Assembly (NCBI RefSeq): GCF_001591625.1
Contig: NZ_BCVG01000005.1
Coordinates: forward strand, 1 to 64,000
Length of the DNA stretch: 64,000 nucleotides
From: Metabacillus fastidiosus NBRC 101226
Lineage (GTDB): Bacteria > Bacillota > Bacilli > Bacillales > Bacillaceae
Direction: 5' to 3'
Shown: one piece after another, positions 38,285 through 46,639 of the stretch
How positions within the stretch are numbered: the stretch's first letter is position 1
Layout of the letters: every line of letters begins with the position of its first letter
Notes under the pieces: model-generated
Seen by the model: only the letters and a program-made list of their open reading frames with translations
What the model was told of the DNA's origin: nothing
The model's database searches: none
Program-made: the position numbers and the translations under genes

Positions 38285-38727
38285 TGGGCTATCAATTTCG
38301 CTTTCAAAAAGTACTGGATTTAAAAGAAAATGAAAAAGAAAGATCTTTATCTGAATACAATGAATCTGTTCATGAATTTGAACAGGTTGCTGAAAAATTG
38401 TACGACTGTTTAAAGAAAAAAGAAGTACTTGAATCAAATACACATGAAAAATTAAATAACGGGATGTCTGTTCAAGAAATTAGGCATTTTCAACAATTTG
38501 TTTCAAACTTGGAAAAAACAATTTTACATTATCAAAATCTTGTAGTAATTACGAGAAATAAAATGAATGAAAAGCAAGTACAGCTCATGGAAAAAAATAT
38601 TGAAGTGAAGAAATATGAAAAAATGAAGAGTAAACACTTTGATGTTTATGCGAGTGAATTAAAAGAAAATGAGCAAAAAGAAATGGATGACCTTTCAATT
38701 CAAACATACATGTTTCGTGGAAATTAG
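38284..38727 (+). CDS. fliJ: FliJ, export chaperone/ATPase stalk
   Basis: FliJ is the coiled-coil stalk of the FliI hexamer. The 147-residue protein is almost wholly helical and Glu/Lys-rich, starting YQFRFQKVLDLKENEKE, as the family does. The ATG overlaps the fliI stop. Confidence 0.93.
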   Translation: MGYQFRFQKVLDLKENEKERSLSEYNESVHEFEQVAEKLYDCLKKKEVLESNTHEKLNNGMSVQEIRHFQQFVSNLEKTILHYQNLVVITRNKMNEKQVQLMEKNIEVKKYEKMKSKHFDVYASELKENEQKEMDDLSIQTYMFRGN

Positions 38728-38738
38728 GTGAAAAACAG

Positions 38739-39347
38739 ATGGAAAACGAAGAAAAACGAACGAGTAAATTTCAAATGTTTTTATTTCTAATTTTTATTCC
38801 ACTTATCTTTTTAATTATTATTGTATACTCTGTTTTAACTTTCGCAGGCTTTAGTCCAGTTGAGAAGACGATGAACTTTGCTAAAACAATTCCATACGTT
38901 GGTGATTATTTAAAGCCGAAAGAAGAAAAAGAAAAACAAACAGAAGAAGATAAACTGGTCAGTGTACAAGAAGGTTTTAAGAAAGAAAAGAAGAAATTGA
39001 AAGAAACGATTGAAAAACAGAAGGCAGACTTAAAGGTGTTAGAAACTGATGTAACAGCGAAAGAGACAGAGATTCAAAGATTAACACAGGAAGTTAGTTC
39101 ACTGGAACAGCAGCTTGAAGCGGTAGAGGAAAAAGAGAAAAAGGCTAAAAACAAAGATATTGCTAAAGTGTACAGTGCAATGTCAAGTGGAAAAGCCGCG
39201 GAACTTATTCCTAACTTAAGTACCGATGAAGCGATGTACATACTCACTTCATTAAAAGATAAGCAAGTAACAGATATTTTATCAAAAATGTCAACAGAAG
39301 ATGCAGTGAAGTATACGAAACTGTTAAATGAACAAAACGGACAATGA
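38739..39347 (+). CDS. ylxF: YlxF, MotE-like membrane coiled-coil protein
   Basis: The 202-residue protein has one transmembrane helix (about 13-36), a long Lys/Glu coiled coil (about 65-135) and a C-terminal MgtE-N-like helical domain (AKVYSAMSSGKAAELIPNL, ILSKMSTEDAVKYTKLL). It resembles MotE/YlxF. The gene stands in the place of B. subtilis ylxF, between fliJ and fliK. In other bacteria MotE acts with the stator or switch; the role in Bacillus is not settled. Confidence 0.85.
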   Translation: MENEEKRTSKFQMFLFLIFIPLIFLIIIVYSVLTFAGFSPVEKTMNFAKTIPYVGDYLKPKEEKEKQTEEDKLVSVQEGFKKEKKKLKETIEKQKADLKVLETDVTAKETEIQRLTQEVSSLEQQLEAVEEKEKKAKNKDIAKVYSAMSSGKAAELIPNLSTDEAMYILTSLKDKQVTDILSKMSTEDAVKYTKLLNEQNGQ

Positions 39348-39364
39348 TCAAAGGAGGTGAAAAA

Positions 39365-40744
39365 ATGAATGTCGCAGTACTTATGCAAGCGATGAATGTC
39401 GGAACACCTGCTATACAAAGGGCTAATAATGAAGCGCCACCTGTGAGCAGTTTTAAAGATGTTCTAGCGCTTGAACAAAATAGCAGTCAGATGGATAATT
39501 CGGGACAAATTTCAGTTGGAATTGTTGAGGAAGAAGTTACAGTTGATCCAATGAAATTATTAACAGAAGATATTGAAGCAATTTTAGCAGCTCTTCCGAT
39601 GGAAGATGGTATTTTCAAACAGCCGATTAGTGAGGAAGATTTACTACAGCTAAATTTCTTGCCCGAACCGCAACTGCAAGAAGTAGAAAACATCGTTAAA
39701 GGCTCTTACTCCCTCGATGAAATTATCGAAAAAATGAATGATGCTTCACCTTTAGCAGGAATTCTCTCATTATTGATTGGGATGGAGAAGCTTAGTGAGC
39801 AAACAGATGTTAATTTTAAAGAACCTTTATTGAAAATTAAACAAATGTTTGAAGAGACTGTTCCGACGTTATCAAATAATAAAACTAGTGAAAATATTAC
39901 TATTACAAACTTCATTAAAGATTTGCAAGCTTTAGATGAAGCGGATTTTACAAAACTTGCTTCACATTTAACAGCAGTGAAACTAGCAGCAATGTATGAA
40001 CAAAAGAGAGAAAATATACTCCCTCTTTTGAAAAACATAGACGATCTGCCTGATCATGTATCTCAATTTCTTAATAAAACCGCTGGCACGGCTTTAGAAA
40101 AAGAAGTTGTACAAGAGATCGTAACACATATTAAAACAGAGCTAAAATCTGGACAGCCAATTCAAAATATCCAAACAATTATTGAATCAGTTATTACAAA
40201 GTTTCAAACAGTTGAGCCACGTTCAGAAGTAAAAACGGAAATTACAATTTCATTAGATCAATTCGTAAATAAAGATCAGGCTTTGACCGTCATAAAAGAA
40301 AAAGTTGAACCACAAGTAAGACAGGAATTTACGAATCAATTATTAACTGCGATGAAAAACAGTCGATTTGGACAAACACCAAATGGAACAAATCGTCTCA
40401 TTATTAAATTAAACCCCGAACATCTCGGCCAATTAACTATCAGGCTTACACAGCAAAATGGCGAGATGGTTGCAAGGATTATCGCATCAACACAATCAGC
40501 AAAAGACTTGCTTGAACATAGTGTAAACCAATTAAGACATGTCCTTCCGTCTGTCAGTGTTCAAATTGACCGGTTTGAGCTTTTAGCGGAAAATTACCGC
40601 GAGCAGCAGGGGAATAAAGAACGGAATGAACAGTCAGACGCACAATCTGGACAGAAGCAGAAGGATGATGAAACAGATGCTTCACAGTCTTTTAAAGAAG
40701 TATTTACGACACAAATAGGAAGTGAGGAGGTAGAGAGTGAGTAA
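39365..40744 (+). CDS. fliK: FliK, flagellar hook-length control protein
   Basis: FliK measures hook length and switches FlhB specificity. The 459-residue protein has a variable N-terminal and central region and the conserved C-terminal domain (about 330-420) with RLIIKLNPEHLGQLTIRLTQ and ARIIASTQSAKDLLEH. The tail is Gln/Asp-rich. A perfect AAGGAGGTGA precedes ATG 39365, which rules out the ATG at 39344. It overlaps flgD by eight bases. Confidence 0.93.
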   Translation: MNVAVLMQAMNVGTPAIQRANNEAPPVSSFKDVLALEQNSSQMDNSGQISVGIVEEEVTVDPMKLLTEDIEAILAALPMEDGIFKQPISEEDLLQLNFLPEPQLQEVENIVKGSYSLDEIIEKMNDASPLAGILSLLIGMEKLSEQTDVNFKEPLLKIKQMFEETVPTLSNNKTSENITITNFIKDLQALDEADFTKLASHLTAVKLAAMYEQKRENILPLLKNIDDLPDHVSQFLNKTAGTALEKEVVQEIVTHIKTELKSGQPIQNIQTIIESVITKFQTVEPRSEVKTEITISLDQFVNKDQALTVIKEKVEPQVRQEFTNQLLTAMKNSRFGQTPNGTNRLIIKLNPEHLGQLTIRLTQQNGEMVARIIASTQSAKDLLEHSVNQLRHVLPSVSVQIDRFELLAENYREQQGNKERNEQSDAQSGQKQKDDETDASQSFKEVFTTQIGSEEVESE

Positions 40745-41258
40745 TAGTACAGCAATTAGTTCGGATTTATATCTTTCCAATAAAGTTGAAACGAGAAAAA
40801 CAGGGAATTCAAGTCTCGGAAAAGATGAGTTTTTAAAAATTTTAATTGCTCAATTGCAAAATCAAGATCCATTAAAACCGATGGAAGATAAAGAGTTTAT
40901 CGCCCAAATGGCTAGTTTCTCGTCTTTAGAACAGATGACAAACTTGAATAAAACGATGGAAAACTTTATTTTATCTCAATCGAGTAATGAAATGTTGAGA
41001 TATTCAGAGATGATAGGGAAGAAAGTAGAATGGCGTGATATCGCTGCGGGCAGTGAATCAACGGTTGAAACAGGTTCAGGTATTGTAAAATCGATTAAGA
41101 GGAAAGACGGAATGATCGTTTTAGAACTTGATAATGGGAAAGAAATTATGAGTTATGCTGTTACAAAGATTGTTGATGCTGAAGCTAAGCCTGCTATAGA
41201 ATCTAAACCAGAGTCAGAATCTAAACTTGAATCAGAAAATACATCAGAAACAGCATAA
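40737..41258 (+). CDS. flgD: FlgD, hook-capping/scaffold protein
   Basis: FlgD caps the growing hook. The 173-residue protein has the signature LGKDEFLKILIAQLQNQDPLKPMEDKEFIAQMA followed by a beta domain. The C-terminal tail is Glu/Ser/Lys-rich (SKPESESKLESE), low complexity. Start GTG 40737 follows GAGGAGG. Confidence 0.95.
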   Translation: MSNSTAISSDLYLSNKVETRKTGNSSLGKDEFLKILIAQLQNQDPLKPMEDKEFIAQMASFSSLEQMTNLNKTMENFILSQSSNEMLRYSEMIGKKVEWRDIAAGSESTVETGSGIVKSIKRKDGMIVLELDNGKEIMSYAVTKIVDAEAKPAIESKPESESKLESENTSETA

Positions 41259-41272
41259 ATAGGGGTGGGATC

Positions 41273-41644
41273 ATGCCATATCGGATTACTCCAATTAACC
41301 ACCATCCAATAGAATTACTTACTAACAGTAAGCCTAAGGTAACGGAAAAAACATCGTTTAAACAAATATTTCAAGAGATTAAAAACGAACATTTAAAGAT
41401 CAGTAAACATGCTCAAGAGAGACTGTCAGAAAGAAAGATTGATATTTCAACAGAACAATGGAATTCAATCGAAGAAAAAGTGCAAGAAGCCCATAAAAAA
41501 GGTGTCAATGATTCTCTAGTACTTATAAACGATGCAGCACTTATTATAAGTGCTAAAAACAATACTGTTATTACAGCAATGAATCTTGACGAAGCAAAAT
41601 CACAAATTTTCACAAATATAAACGGAACAATCATTATGGACTGA
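41273..41644 (+). CDS. Flagellar operon protein, TIGR02530 family
   Basis: The 123-residue protein resembles the uncharacterised TIGR02530 flagellar operon family. It has an N-terminal ITPINHHPIELL, ISKHAQERLSERKI in the middle, and a beta-rich C-part ending DEAKSQIFTNINGTIIMD. This gene lies between flgD and flgE in many Bacillus and Clostridium operons but is absent from the B. subtilis operon as I recall it. It is likely to be co-regulated with hook assembly. Function unknown. Confidence 0.85.
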   Translation: MPYRITPINHHPIELLTNSKPKVTEKTSFKQIFQEIKNEHLKISKHAQERLSERKIDISTEQWNSIEEKVQEAHKKGVNDSLVLINDAALIISAKNNTVITAMNLDEAKSQIFTNINGTIIMD

Positions 41645-41721
41645 AAAGGCTGGACCAATTGGAGGCTAAGCGTTGTTGAATGAAGGAAACAACAAAGTCC
41701 GATAAAAAGGGAGAGAAATAA

Positions 41722-43230
41722 ATGTTACGTTCAATGTATGCAGGAATAAGCGGGATGAAAAACTTTCAGACGAAGTTAGATGTGATTGGAAATAATATTG
41801 CCAATGTGAATACTTATGGATTTAAAAAAGGACGTGTTACTTTTAAAGATATGATCAGTCAGCAAATTGCGGGTGCAGCAGCTGCGACAGGTAACCGAGG
41901 AGGAGTGAATGCTCAGCAGGTTGGTTTAGGTTCGCAACTTTCTTCAATTGATACAATTCATACAACGGGAGCAACACAAACAACTGCACGTACATTAGAT
42001 CTCGCTTTATCAGGTGATGGCTTTTTTCCAGTAGCAACAATTTCTGATTTAGCAAGGGTTGGTATCGATCGTGGTAATCAAATTGGTGATAATAAAATTT
42101 CAGGTTCCATTGATCGTGCTATGAGCTTGAATTATACAAGAGCAGGGAACTTTTATTTAGATGATCGAGGATATTTAGTGACAGCTGATGGAATGTATTT
42201 AGTTGGAGAAACTGGGGAGAAAACAATACCGACTGACGCTGCAAGAACAAAAGGAAATGCAGCGCTTAGTGTAATTACTGGCTTCGAAGGTCAATTTAAA
42301 ACAATTAGTGACGAACTCAGTGTTTTTACTAAAAAAGCTAATTCTTTATTAACGGCATTTCAAAACTATGCTGATGCTTATAAAGTATTACAAGCTTCAG
42401 CAAATCCAGCAGATACTACTTCAAAAGAGTATAAGGCAATGGATAATGCACAAAAGGCATTGAAAACTGTCTACGATGATTTTAATACAACTGCTGGTAC
42501 TTTTAAGACAACTATTACCAACTTTAATACGGCGATTGGGCCCTTAAACACAGGGATTAATACCTTTAATACAACTGCTCCAATTGTTGATATTATTAGT
42601 CAAGTTAGTACACTTACGGATAAATTAACTACTCAAGGTACACATTATCCTGCTGCTAGTGGTGCTGTTACTACTACTAATACGCCTTTAACTACTGAAA
42701 TTGATACAATGAAAACATTAATAGATGAAGTTTCAAATTTTACAATGGAGGTAGGGAAAATTGGTCAAGGTGTTGTTCAATTTGAAACAGCGGCAGAGGA
42801 TTTAGACAAACCACAATGGACAAATAGTTTAAGTGGAGAAGCTGGATTAATACAAATCCCGCTCGATGCACAAAGTTTCTCAATTGGTCCAGATGGTACA
42901 GTATCATTTGTAAATAGAAAAGGCCAATTAAATGTTGCTGGACAAATCCGTATTGCTAACTTTGCAAATGCAGGTGGACTTGAAAAGGTTGGTGGAAACT
43001 TATTCCGTGAATCAGTTAGCTCTGGTTCAGTTGATAAAAATAACAATGGTATCCAACTTGATGAATTATTTGCTCCAGGCAGTGATGGAGCTGCTACAAT
43101 TGTTGCTGGATCTCTTGAAATGTCCAACGTCGACCTATCCGAAGAATTCACAGAAATGATCGTCGCACAGCGTGGATTCCAATCAAACACAAAATTATCA
43201 CAACGTCAGATGAAATTTTACAAGAGTTAA
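41722..43230 (+). CDS. flgE: FlgE, hook protein with insertion and frameshifted C-terminus
   Basis: FlgE polymerises into the hook. Residues 1-175 have MLRSMYAGISGMKNFQTKLD and NIANVNTYGFKK. About residues 175-345 are a Thr/Asn/Ala-rich helical insertion. Then come QSFSIGPDGTVSFVNRKG, the GGLEKVGGNLF region and SNVDLSEEFTEMIVAQRGFQ. The annotated frame ends in QMKFYKS at 43230, which is not hook-like. One base shifted, from 43194, the sequence reads IITTSDEILQELMGLKR to TAA 43245-43247, the conserved hook C-terminus. A five-A run reduced to four at 43191-43194 explains this. See the finding. Confidence 0.9.
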   Translation: MLRSMYAGISGMKNFQTKLDVIGNNIANVNTYGFKKGRVTFKDMISQQIAGAAAATGNRGGVNAQQVGLGSQLSSIDTIHTTGATQTTARTLDLALSGDGFFPVATISDLARVGIDRGNQIGDNKISGSIDRAMSLNYTRAGNFYLDDRGYLVTADGMYLVGETGEKTIPTDAARTKGNAALSVITGFEGQFKTISDELSVFTKKANSLLTAFQNYADAYKVLQASANPADTTSKEYKAMDNAQKALKTVYDDFNTTAGTFKTTITNFNTAIGPLNTGINTFNTTAPIVDIISQVSTLTDKLTTQGTHYPAASGAVTTTNTPLTTEIDTMKTLIDEVSNFTMEVGKIGQGVVQFETAAEDLDKPQWTNSLSGEAGLIQIPLDAQSFSIGPDGTVSFVNRKGQLNVAGQIRIANFANAGGLEKVGGNLFRESVSSGSVDKNNNGIQLDELFAPGSDGAATIVAGSLEMSNVDLSEEFTEMIVAQRGFQSNTKLSQRQMKFYKS

Positions 43231-43254
43231 TGGGCTTAAAACGATAATTCGTTT

Positions 43255-43311
43255 AAGGAGGTAGCCGTTACCTCATAATGGTTTGACCCCATAAATTTCA
43301 CTTATGGGGTC
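43255..43311 (+). other. Tandem stem-loops between flgE and swrD
   Basis: GAGGTA (43258-43263) pairs with TACCTC (43269-43274) and buries a strong AAGGAGGT. Next, GACCCCATAA (43285-43294) pairs perfectly with TTATGGGGTC (43302-43311) around a seven-base loop. There is no good T-tract. The likely role is in mRNA processing, partial termination or control of swrD. Confidence 0.65.
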
Positions 43312-43345
43312 TGACATTTCTGTTAAAAGGGCGGTGCAAAACAAA

Positions 43346-43567
43346 ATGATCCAATTAACAAAACTAAATGGAAAAACATTTTCCCTAAATGCGATTTATA
43401 TTGAGCAGCTGGAGTCATTTCCTGATACGACTATTACATTATCAAATGGGAATAAGTTCGTTGTGAAGGAGTCAGAGAGTGTAGTAAGGTCAAGAATTAT
43501 CGAGTTTTACAATGTGATTAATGTTCTATCCGTTAAAAAGGGTCCGGAGGTACTGGAAGATGAATAA
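43346..43567 (+). CDS. swrD: SwrD (FlbD), flagellar torque-related protein
   Basis: SwrD is a small protein needed for full motor torque and swarming in B. subtilis. The 73-residue sequence begins MIQLTKLNGKTFSLNA, has LESFPDTTITLSNGNKFVVKE and matches the FlbD family length. Several in-frame starts lie upstream, but ATG 43346 matches the family. The ribosome site is weak (GGGCGGTG). It overlaps fliL by eight bases. Confidence 0.92.
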   Translation: MIQLTKLNGKTFSLNAIYIEQLESFPDTTITLSNGNKFVVKESESVVRSRIIEFYNVINVLSVKKGPEVLEDE

Positions 43568-43991
43568 GAAGCTGTTAAGTATTATGCTTATTATCCTTAT
43601 TTCCATTACGTTAATAGGAGTAATTGCTTATTTTGTCGTAATGAAAGTAGCAAATGGAGAAAGCGAAGCTAGTAAGGAGCCGACGATTGACGAAGTCGTG
43701 GAGGCATCTGTAGACATCCCGGAAATTACAACAAATCTTGCAACTAATCATATCGTTCGTCTTTCATTTAAAATAGAAACAGACTCGAAAAAAGCGAAAG
43801 AAGAGCTTGAAAAACGAGAATTTCAAGTGAAAGATATTATTATAGCTGAGCTTGGCAATATGACGGTTGAGCAGTTAGAGGGCAAAGAGGGCATTCAGAA
43901 ATTTAAAGAAACGATTAAAAATGATGTGAATGAACTAATGCATGAGGGCAAGGTAATAAAGGTCTACACAACATCCTATATTCTTCAATAA
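43560..43991 (+). CDS. fliL: FliL, flagellar basal body-associated protein
   Basis: FliL surrounds the stator and supports torque. The 143-residue protein has one N-terminal transmembrane helix (about 5-28) and an extracellular domain with VRLSFKIETDSKKAKEEL and a conserved C-terminal VYTTSYIL-type strand. GGAGG (43546-43550) fixes ATG 43560 rather than 43521. Confidence 0.94.
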   Translation: MNKKLLSIMLIILISITLIGVIAYFVVMKVANGESEASKEPTIDEVVEASVDIPEITTNLATNHIVRLSFKIETDSKKAKEELEKREFQVKDIIIAELGNMTVEQLEGKEGIQKFKETIKNDVNELMHEGKVIKVYTTSYILQ

Positions 43992-44024
43992 TAATTAATT
44001 TTTTCTGTTTAGGAGGTGAAGACT

Positions 44025-45023
44025 TTGGCAGGTGAAGTACTATCTCAAAGTGAGATTGATGCCTTGCTTTCAGCCATTTCGACTGGAGAAATGGATGCTG
44101 ATGAGCTAAAGAAAGAAGAAGCAGAGCGAAAAGTAAAAGTATATGATTTTAAACGGGCGCTTCGTTTTTCAAAAGATCAAATTCGAAGTTTAACGAGGAT
44201 TCACGAAAACTTTGCGAGGCTTTTAACGACTTATTATTCTGCACAGCTTAGAACATATACGCAAATAACGGTCGCATCGGTCGACCAACTGCCATATGAA
44301 GAATTCATTCGCTCCGTGCCGAAGATGACAGTGTTAAATGTGTTTGAACTTAATCCATTAGAGGGCAGAGTGCTAATGGAAATAAATCCGAATATCGCTT
44401 ATGCAATGATGGATCGGGTAATGGGTGGAATTGGATCAAGTTACAATAAAATTGACAATTTGACAGAAATTGAACAAAATATTATGTCTGGACTTTTTGA
44501 AAAATCGCTTGAAAACTATCAAGAGGCATGGAATACAATTGTTGATGTAGAAGCAAATATGACCGATTTTGAAGTAAACCCGCAATTTCTACAAATGGTA
44601 TCACCTAATGAAACAATTGTCTTAATTTCATTTAATACGCAAATAGGCGAAGTTAGCGGAATGATTAATTTATGTATTCCACATGTTGTCCTTGAACCGA
44701 TTATACCGAAATTATCCGTGCATTACTGGATGCAATCAGAACGAAAAGAACCAAAGCAGGCTGAAATGGAGGCTCTGCAAAAACAGATTCGTCTCGCTCA
44801 ATTACCAATAATTGCGGAACTGGGAGCATCTGAGATTTCGATTCAGGATTTCCTTCATTTACAAAAAGGGGATGTCATTCAATTAGATAGAACCATCGAC
44901 CAGCCATTAGTAGTAAAAATAGGCGATAGACAGAAATTTACTGGACAGCCTGGAAGGATGAATAAAAAAATAGCAGTTCAAATTATTGACCAATTAGTGA
45001 GAGGTGACGAAGATGGTGAGTAA
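44025..45023 (+). CDS. fliM: FliM, motor switch protein
   Basis: FliM binds CheY-P and forms the C ring with FliG and FliY. The 332-residue protein starts (TTG) MAGEVLSQSEIDALLSAI, the CheY-binding peptide, followed by the CheC-like middle domain (MDRVMGGIG) and a C-terminal FliN-like domain. AGGAGGTGA (44011-44019) supports TTG 44025. Confidence 0.97.
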   Translation: MAGEVLSQSEIDALLSAISTGEMDADELKKEEAERKVKVYDFKRALRFSKDQIRSLTRIHENFARLLTTYYSAQLRTYTQITVASVDQLPYEEFIRSVPKMTVLNVFELNPLEGRVLMEINPNIAYAMMDRVMGGIGSSYNKIDNLTEIEQNIMSGLFEKSLENYQEAWNTIVDVEANMTDFEVNPQFLQMVSPNETIVLISFNTQIGEVSGMINLCIPHVVLEPIIPKLSVHYWMQSERKEPKQAEMEALQKQIRLAQLPIIAELGASEISIQDFLHLQKGDVIQLDRTIDQPLVVKIGDRQKFTGQPGRMNKKIAVQIIDQLVRGDEDGE

Positions 45024-46236
45024 TGATATGTTATCGCAAGATGAAATCGATGCTCTTTTAAATGGTGGTCCAAAGAGCGATGAACCGGTTAATGATGCAG
45101 ATAATGAAGTGAAAGATGTAGAAAATGAAGTGAAGATGGAAGACTATTTTAGTGAAATTGAGCAAGATGCGATTGGAGAAATAGGGAATATTTCATTCGG
45201 AAGCTCAGCAACGGCATTGTCCACATTATTAAATCAAAAAGTAGAAATTACGACACCGACTGTTGCACTCATTCAGAAATCGGAGTTAGTAAGTGATTTT
45301 CCAGACCCATATGTGGCGATTGAAGTAAATTACACGATTGGTTTCTCAGGAAGTAATTTGTTAGTAATCAAACAGAGTGATGCAGCAATCATCGCTGACT
45401 TAATGATGGGTGGAGATGGAACGAACCCTAGTGATATGCTGGGAGAAATTCAAGTAAGTGCTGTGCAGGAAGCGATGAACCAAATGATGGGTTCTGCTGC
45501 AACATCGATGTCAACTGTTTTTAATAAGAAGGTTGATATCTCACCTCCAACTGTTGAACTGATTGAGTTTGAACCAGGTGCACCGCCAGAGGCAAATATA
45601 TTCATTCAAGTTTCCTTCAGATTGAAGATTGGTACATTAATAGATTCTAATATTATGCAGCTTTTACCAGTCCATTTTGCGAGAGAGCTAGTAGATGAAT
45701 TGATGAATCCGCCACAAGCAGCCGCGGAAGAAGCAGTACAGGAAATGGTACAGGAAGCAGTTGAAACACAGCCAGTGAGTGAGGCACCTGCAGAAAAAAG
45801 AATAGGGAAAGCAGTTCAATCTGCACCGCAAGAGCAGTATACAGTTCAATCTGAACCAGTACAAGCTGAACAGCCAGCTTACACAAGACCAGCTCCAGTG
45901 AAAACTCAGCCAGTTGTTGATGTGAAACCAGCCGAGTTTGCAGCTTTTGAACCAGTAGAACTTGCACAGCATGAAGCACAGAATCTTGATATGCTGTTAG
46001 ATATTCCGTTAAAGGTAACGGTTGAGCTTGGGAGAACGAAGCGTTCTGTTAAAGAAATATTAGAAATTTCCTCCGGCTCTATTATTGAACTGGACAAGCT
46101 TGCGGGTGAACCTGTTGACATCCTCGTTAATAATAAAATTATTGCAAAAGGGGAAGTCGTTGTTATTGATGAAAGCTTCGGTGTTCGTGTAACAGAAATA
46201 GGAAGCCAGGTAGAAAGATTAAATCAACTTAGATAA
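45013..46236 (+). CDS. fliY: FliY, motor switch protein and CheY-P phosphatase
   Basis: FliY replaces FliN in Bacillus and also dephosphorylates CheY-P. The 407-residue protein begins with the CheY-binding MLSQDEIDALLNGG. It then has two CheC-type sites (Glu56-Asn59 in IGEIGNISFGSSATAL; SAVQEAMNQMMGSAATS), a Gln/Pro/Ala-rich linker (about 235-315) and a C-terminal FliN domain (LDIPLKVTVELGRTKRSVKEIL). ATG 45013 overlaps the fliM end and follows GAGGTGA. Confidence 0.96.
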   Translation: MVSNDMLSQDEIDALLNGGPKSDEPVNDADNEVKDVENEVKMEDYFSEIEQDAIGEIGNISFGSSATALSTLLNQKVEITTPTVALIQKSELVSDFPDPYVAIEVNYTIGFSGSNLLVIKQSDAAIIADLMMGGDGTNPSDMLGEIQVSAVQEAMNQMMGSAATSMSTVFNKKVDISPPTVELIEFEPGAPPEANIFIQVSFRLKIGTLIDSNIMQLLPVHFARELVDELMNPPQAAAEEAVQEMVQEAVETQPVSEAPAEKRIGKAVQSAPQEQYTVQSEPVQAEQPAYTRPAPVKTQPVVDVKPAEFAAFEPVELAQHEAQNLDMLLDIPLKVTVELGRTKRSVKEILEISSGSIIELDKLAGEPVDILVNNKIIAKGEVVVIDESFGVRVTEIGSQVERLNQLR

Positions 46237-46260
46237 TTTATAAGAGGAGTGGGGAGAATT

Positions 46261-46623
46261 ATGGCACATAAAATTTTAATTGTAGACGATGCAGCATTTA
46301 TGAGAATGATGATTAAGGATATTTTAACGAAAAACGGCTATGATGTTGTCGGAGAAGCGGCTGACGGTGCTCAAGCAGTTGAAAAGTATAAAGAACTTCA
46401 GCCAGATCTAGTAACGATGGATATTACAATGCCTGAGATGGATGGAATCGCGGCATTAAAAGCAATTAAAGAAATCAATCCGAATGCAAGAGTTATTATG
46501 TGTTCAGCGATGGGACAGCAAGCGATGGTTATTGATGCTATTCAAGCAGGAGCAAAAGATTTTATCGTGAAGCCATTCCAAGCTGATCGTGTACTAGAAG
46601 CAGTCGGAAAAACTTTAAGCTAA
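46261..46623 (+). CDS. cheY: CheY, chemotaxis response regulator
   Basis: CheY-P binds the switch and, in Bacillus, promotes counterclockwise rotation. The 120-residue protein is one receiver domain with Asp9-Asp10, phospho-Asp54 in VTMDITMP, and Lys in DFIVKPF. The start is ATG 46261, which matches the homologues; the open frame extends to 46249. Confidence 0.97.
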   Translation: MAHKILIVDDAAFMRMMIKDILTKNGYDVVGEAADGAQAVEKYKELQPDLVTMDITMPEMDGIAALKAIKEINPNARVIMCSAMGQQAMVIDAIQAGAKDFIVKPFQADRVLEAVGKTLS

Positions 46624-46639
46624 AAGGTGGCATCTTACA

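Noticed and set aside
43188-43200. Programmed -1 frameshift in flgE
   Set aside because: The site A-AAA-TTA lets the P-site lysine tRNA re-pair but not the A-site one, and no hairpin lies 5-9 bases downstream. The nearest stems are 60-100 bases away. Conserved hook genes are not known to use recoding, so a deletion or sequencing error is more likely.
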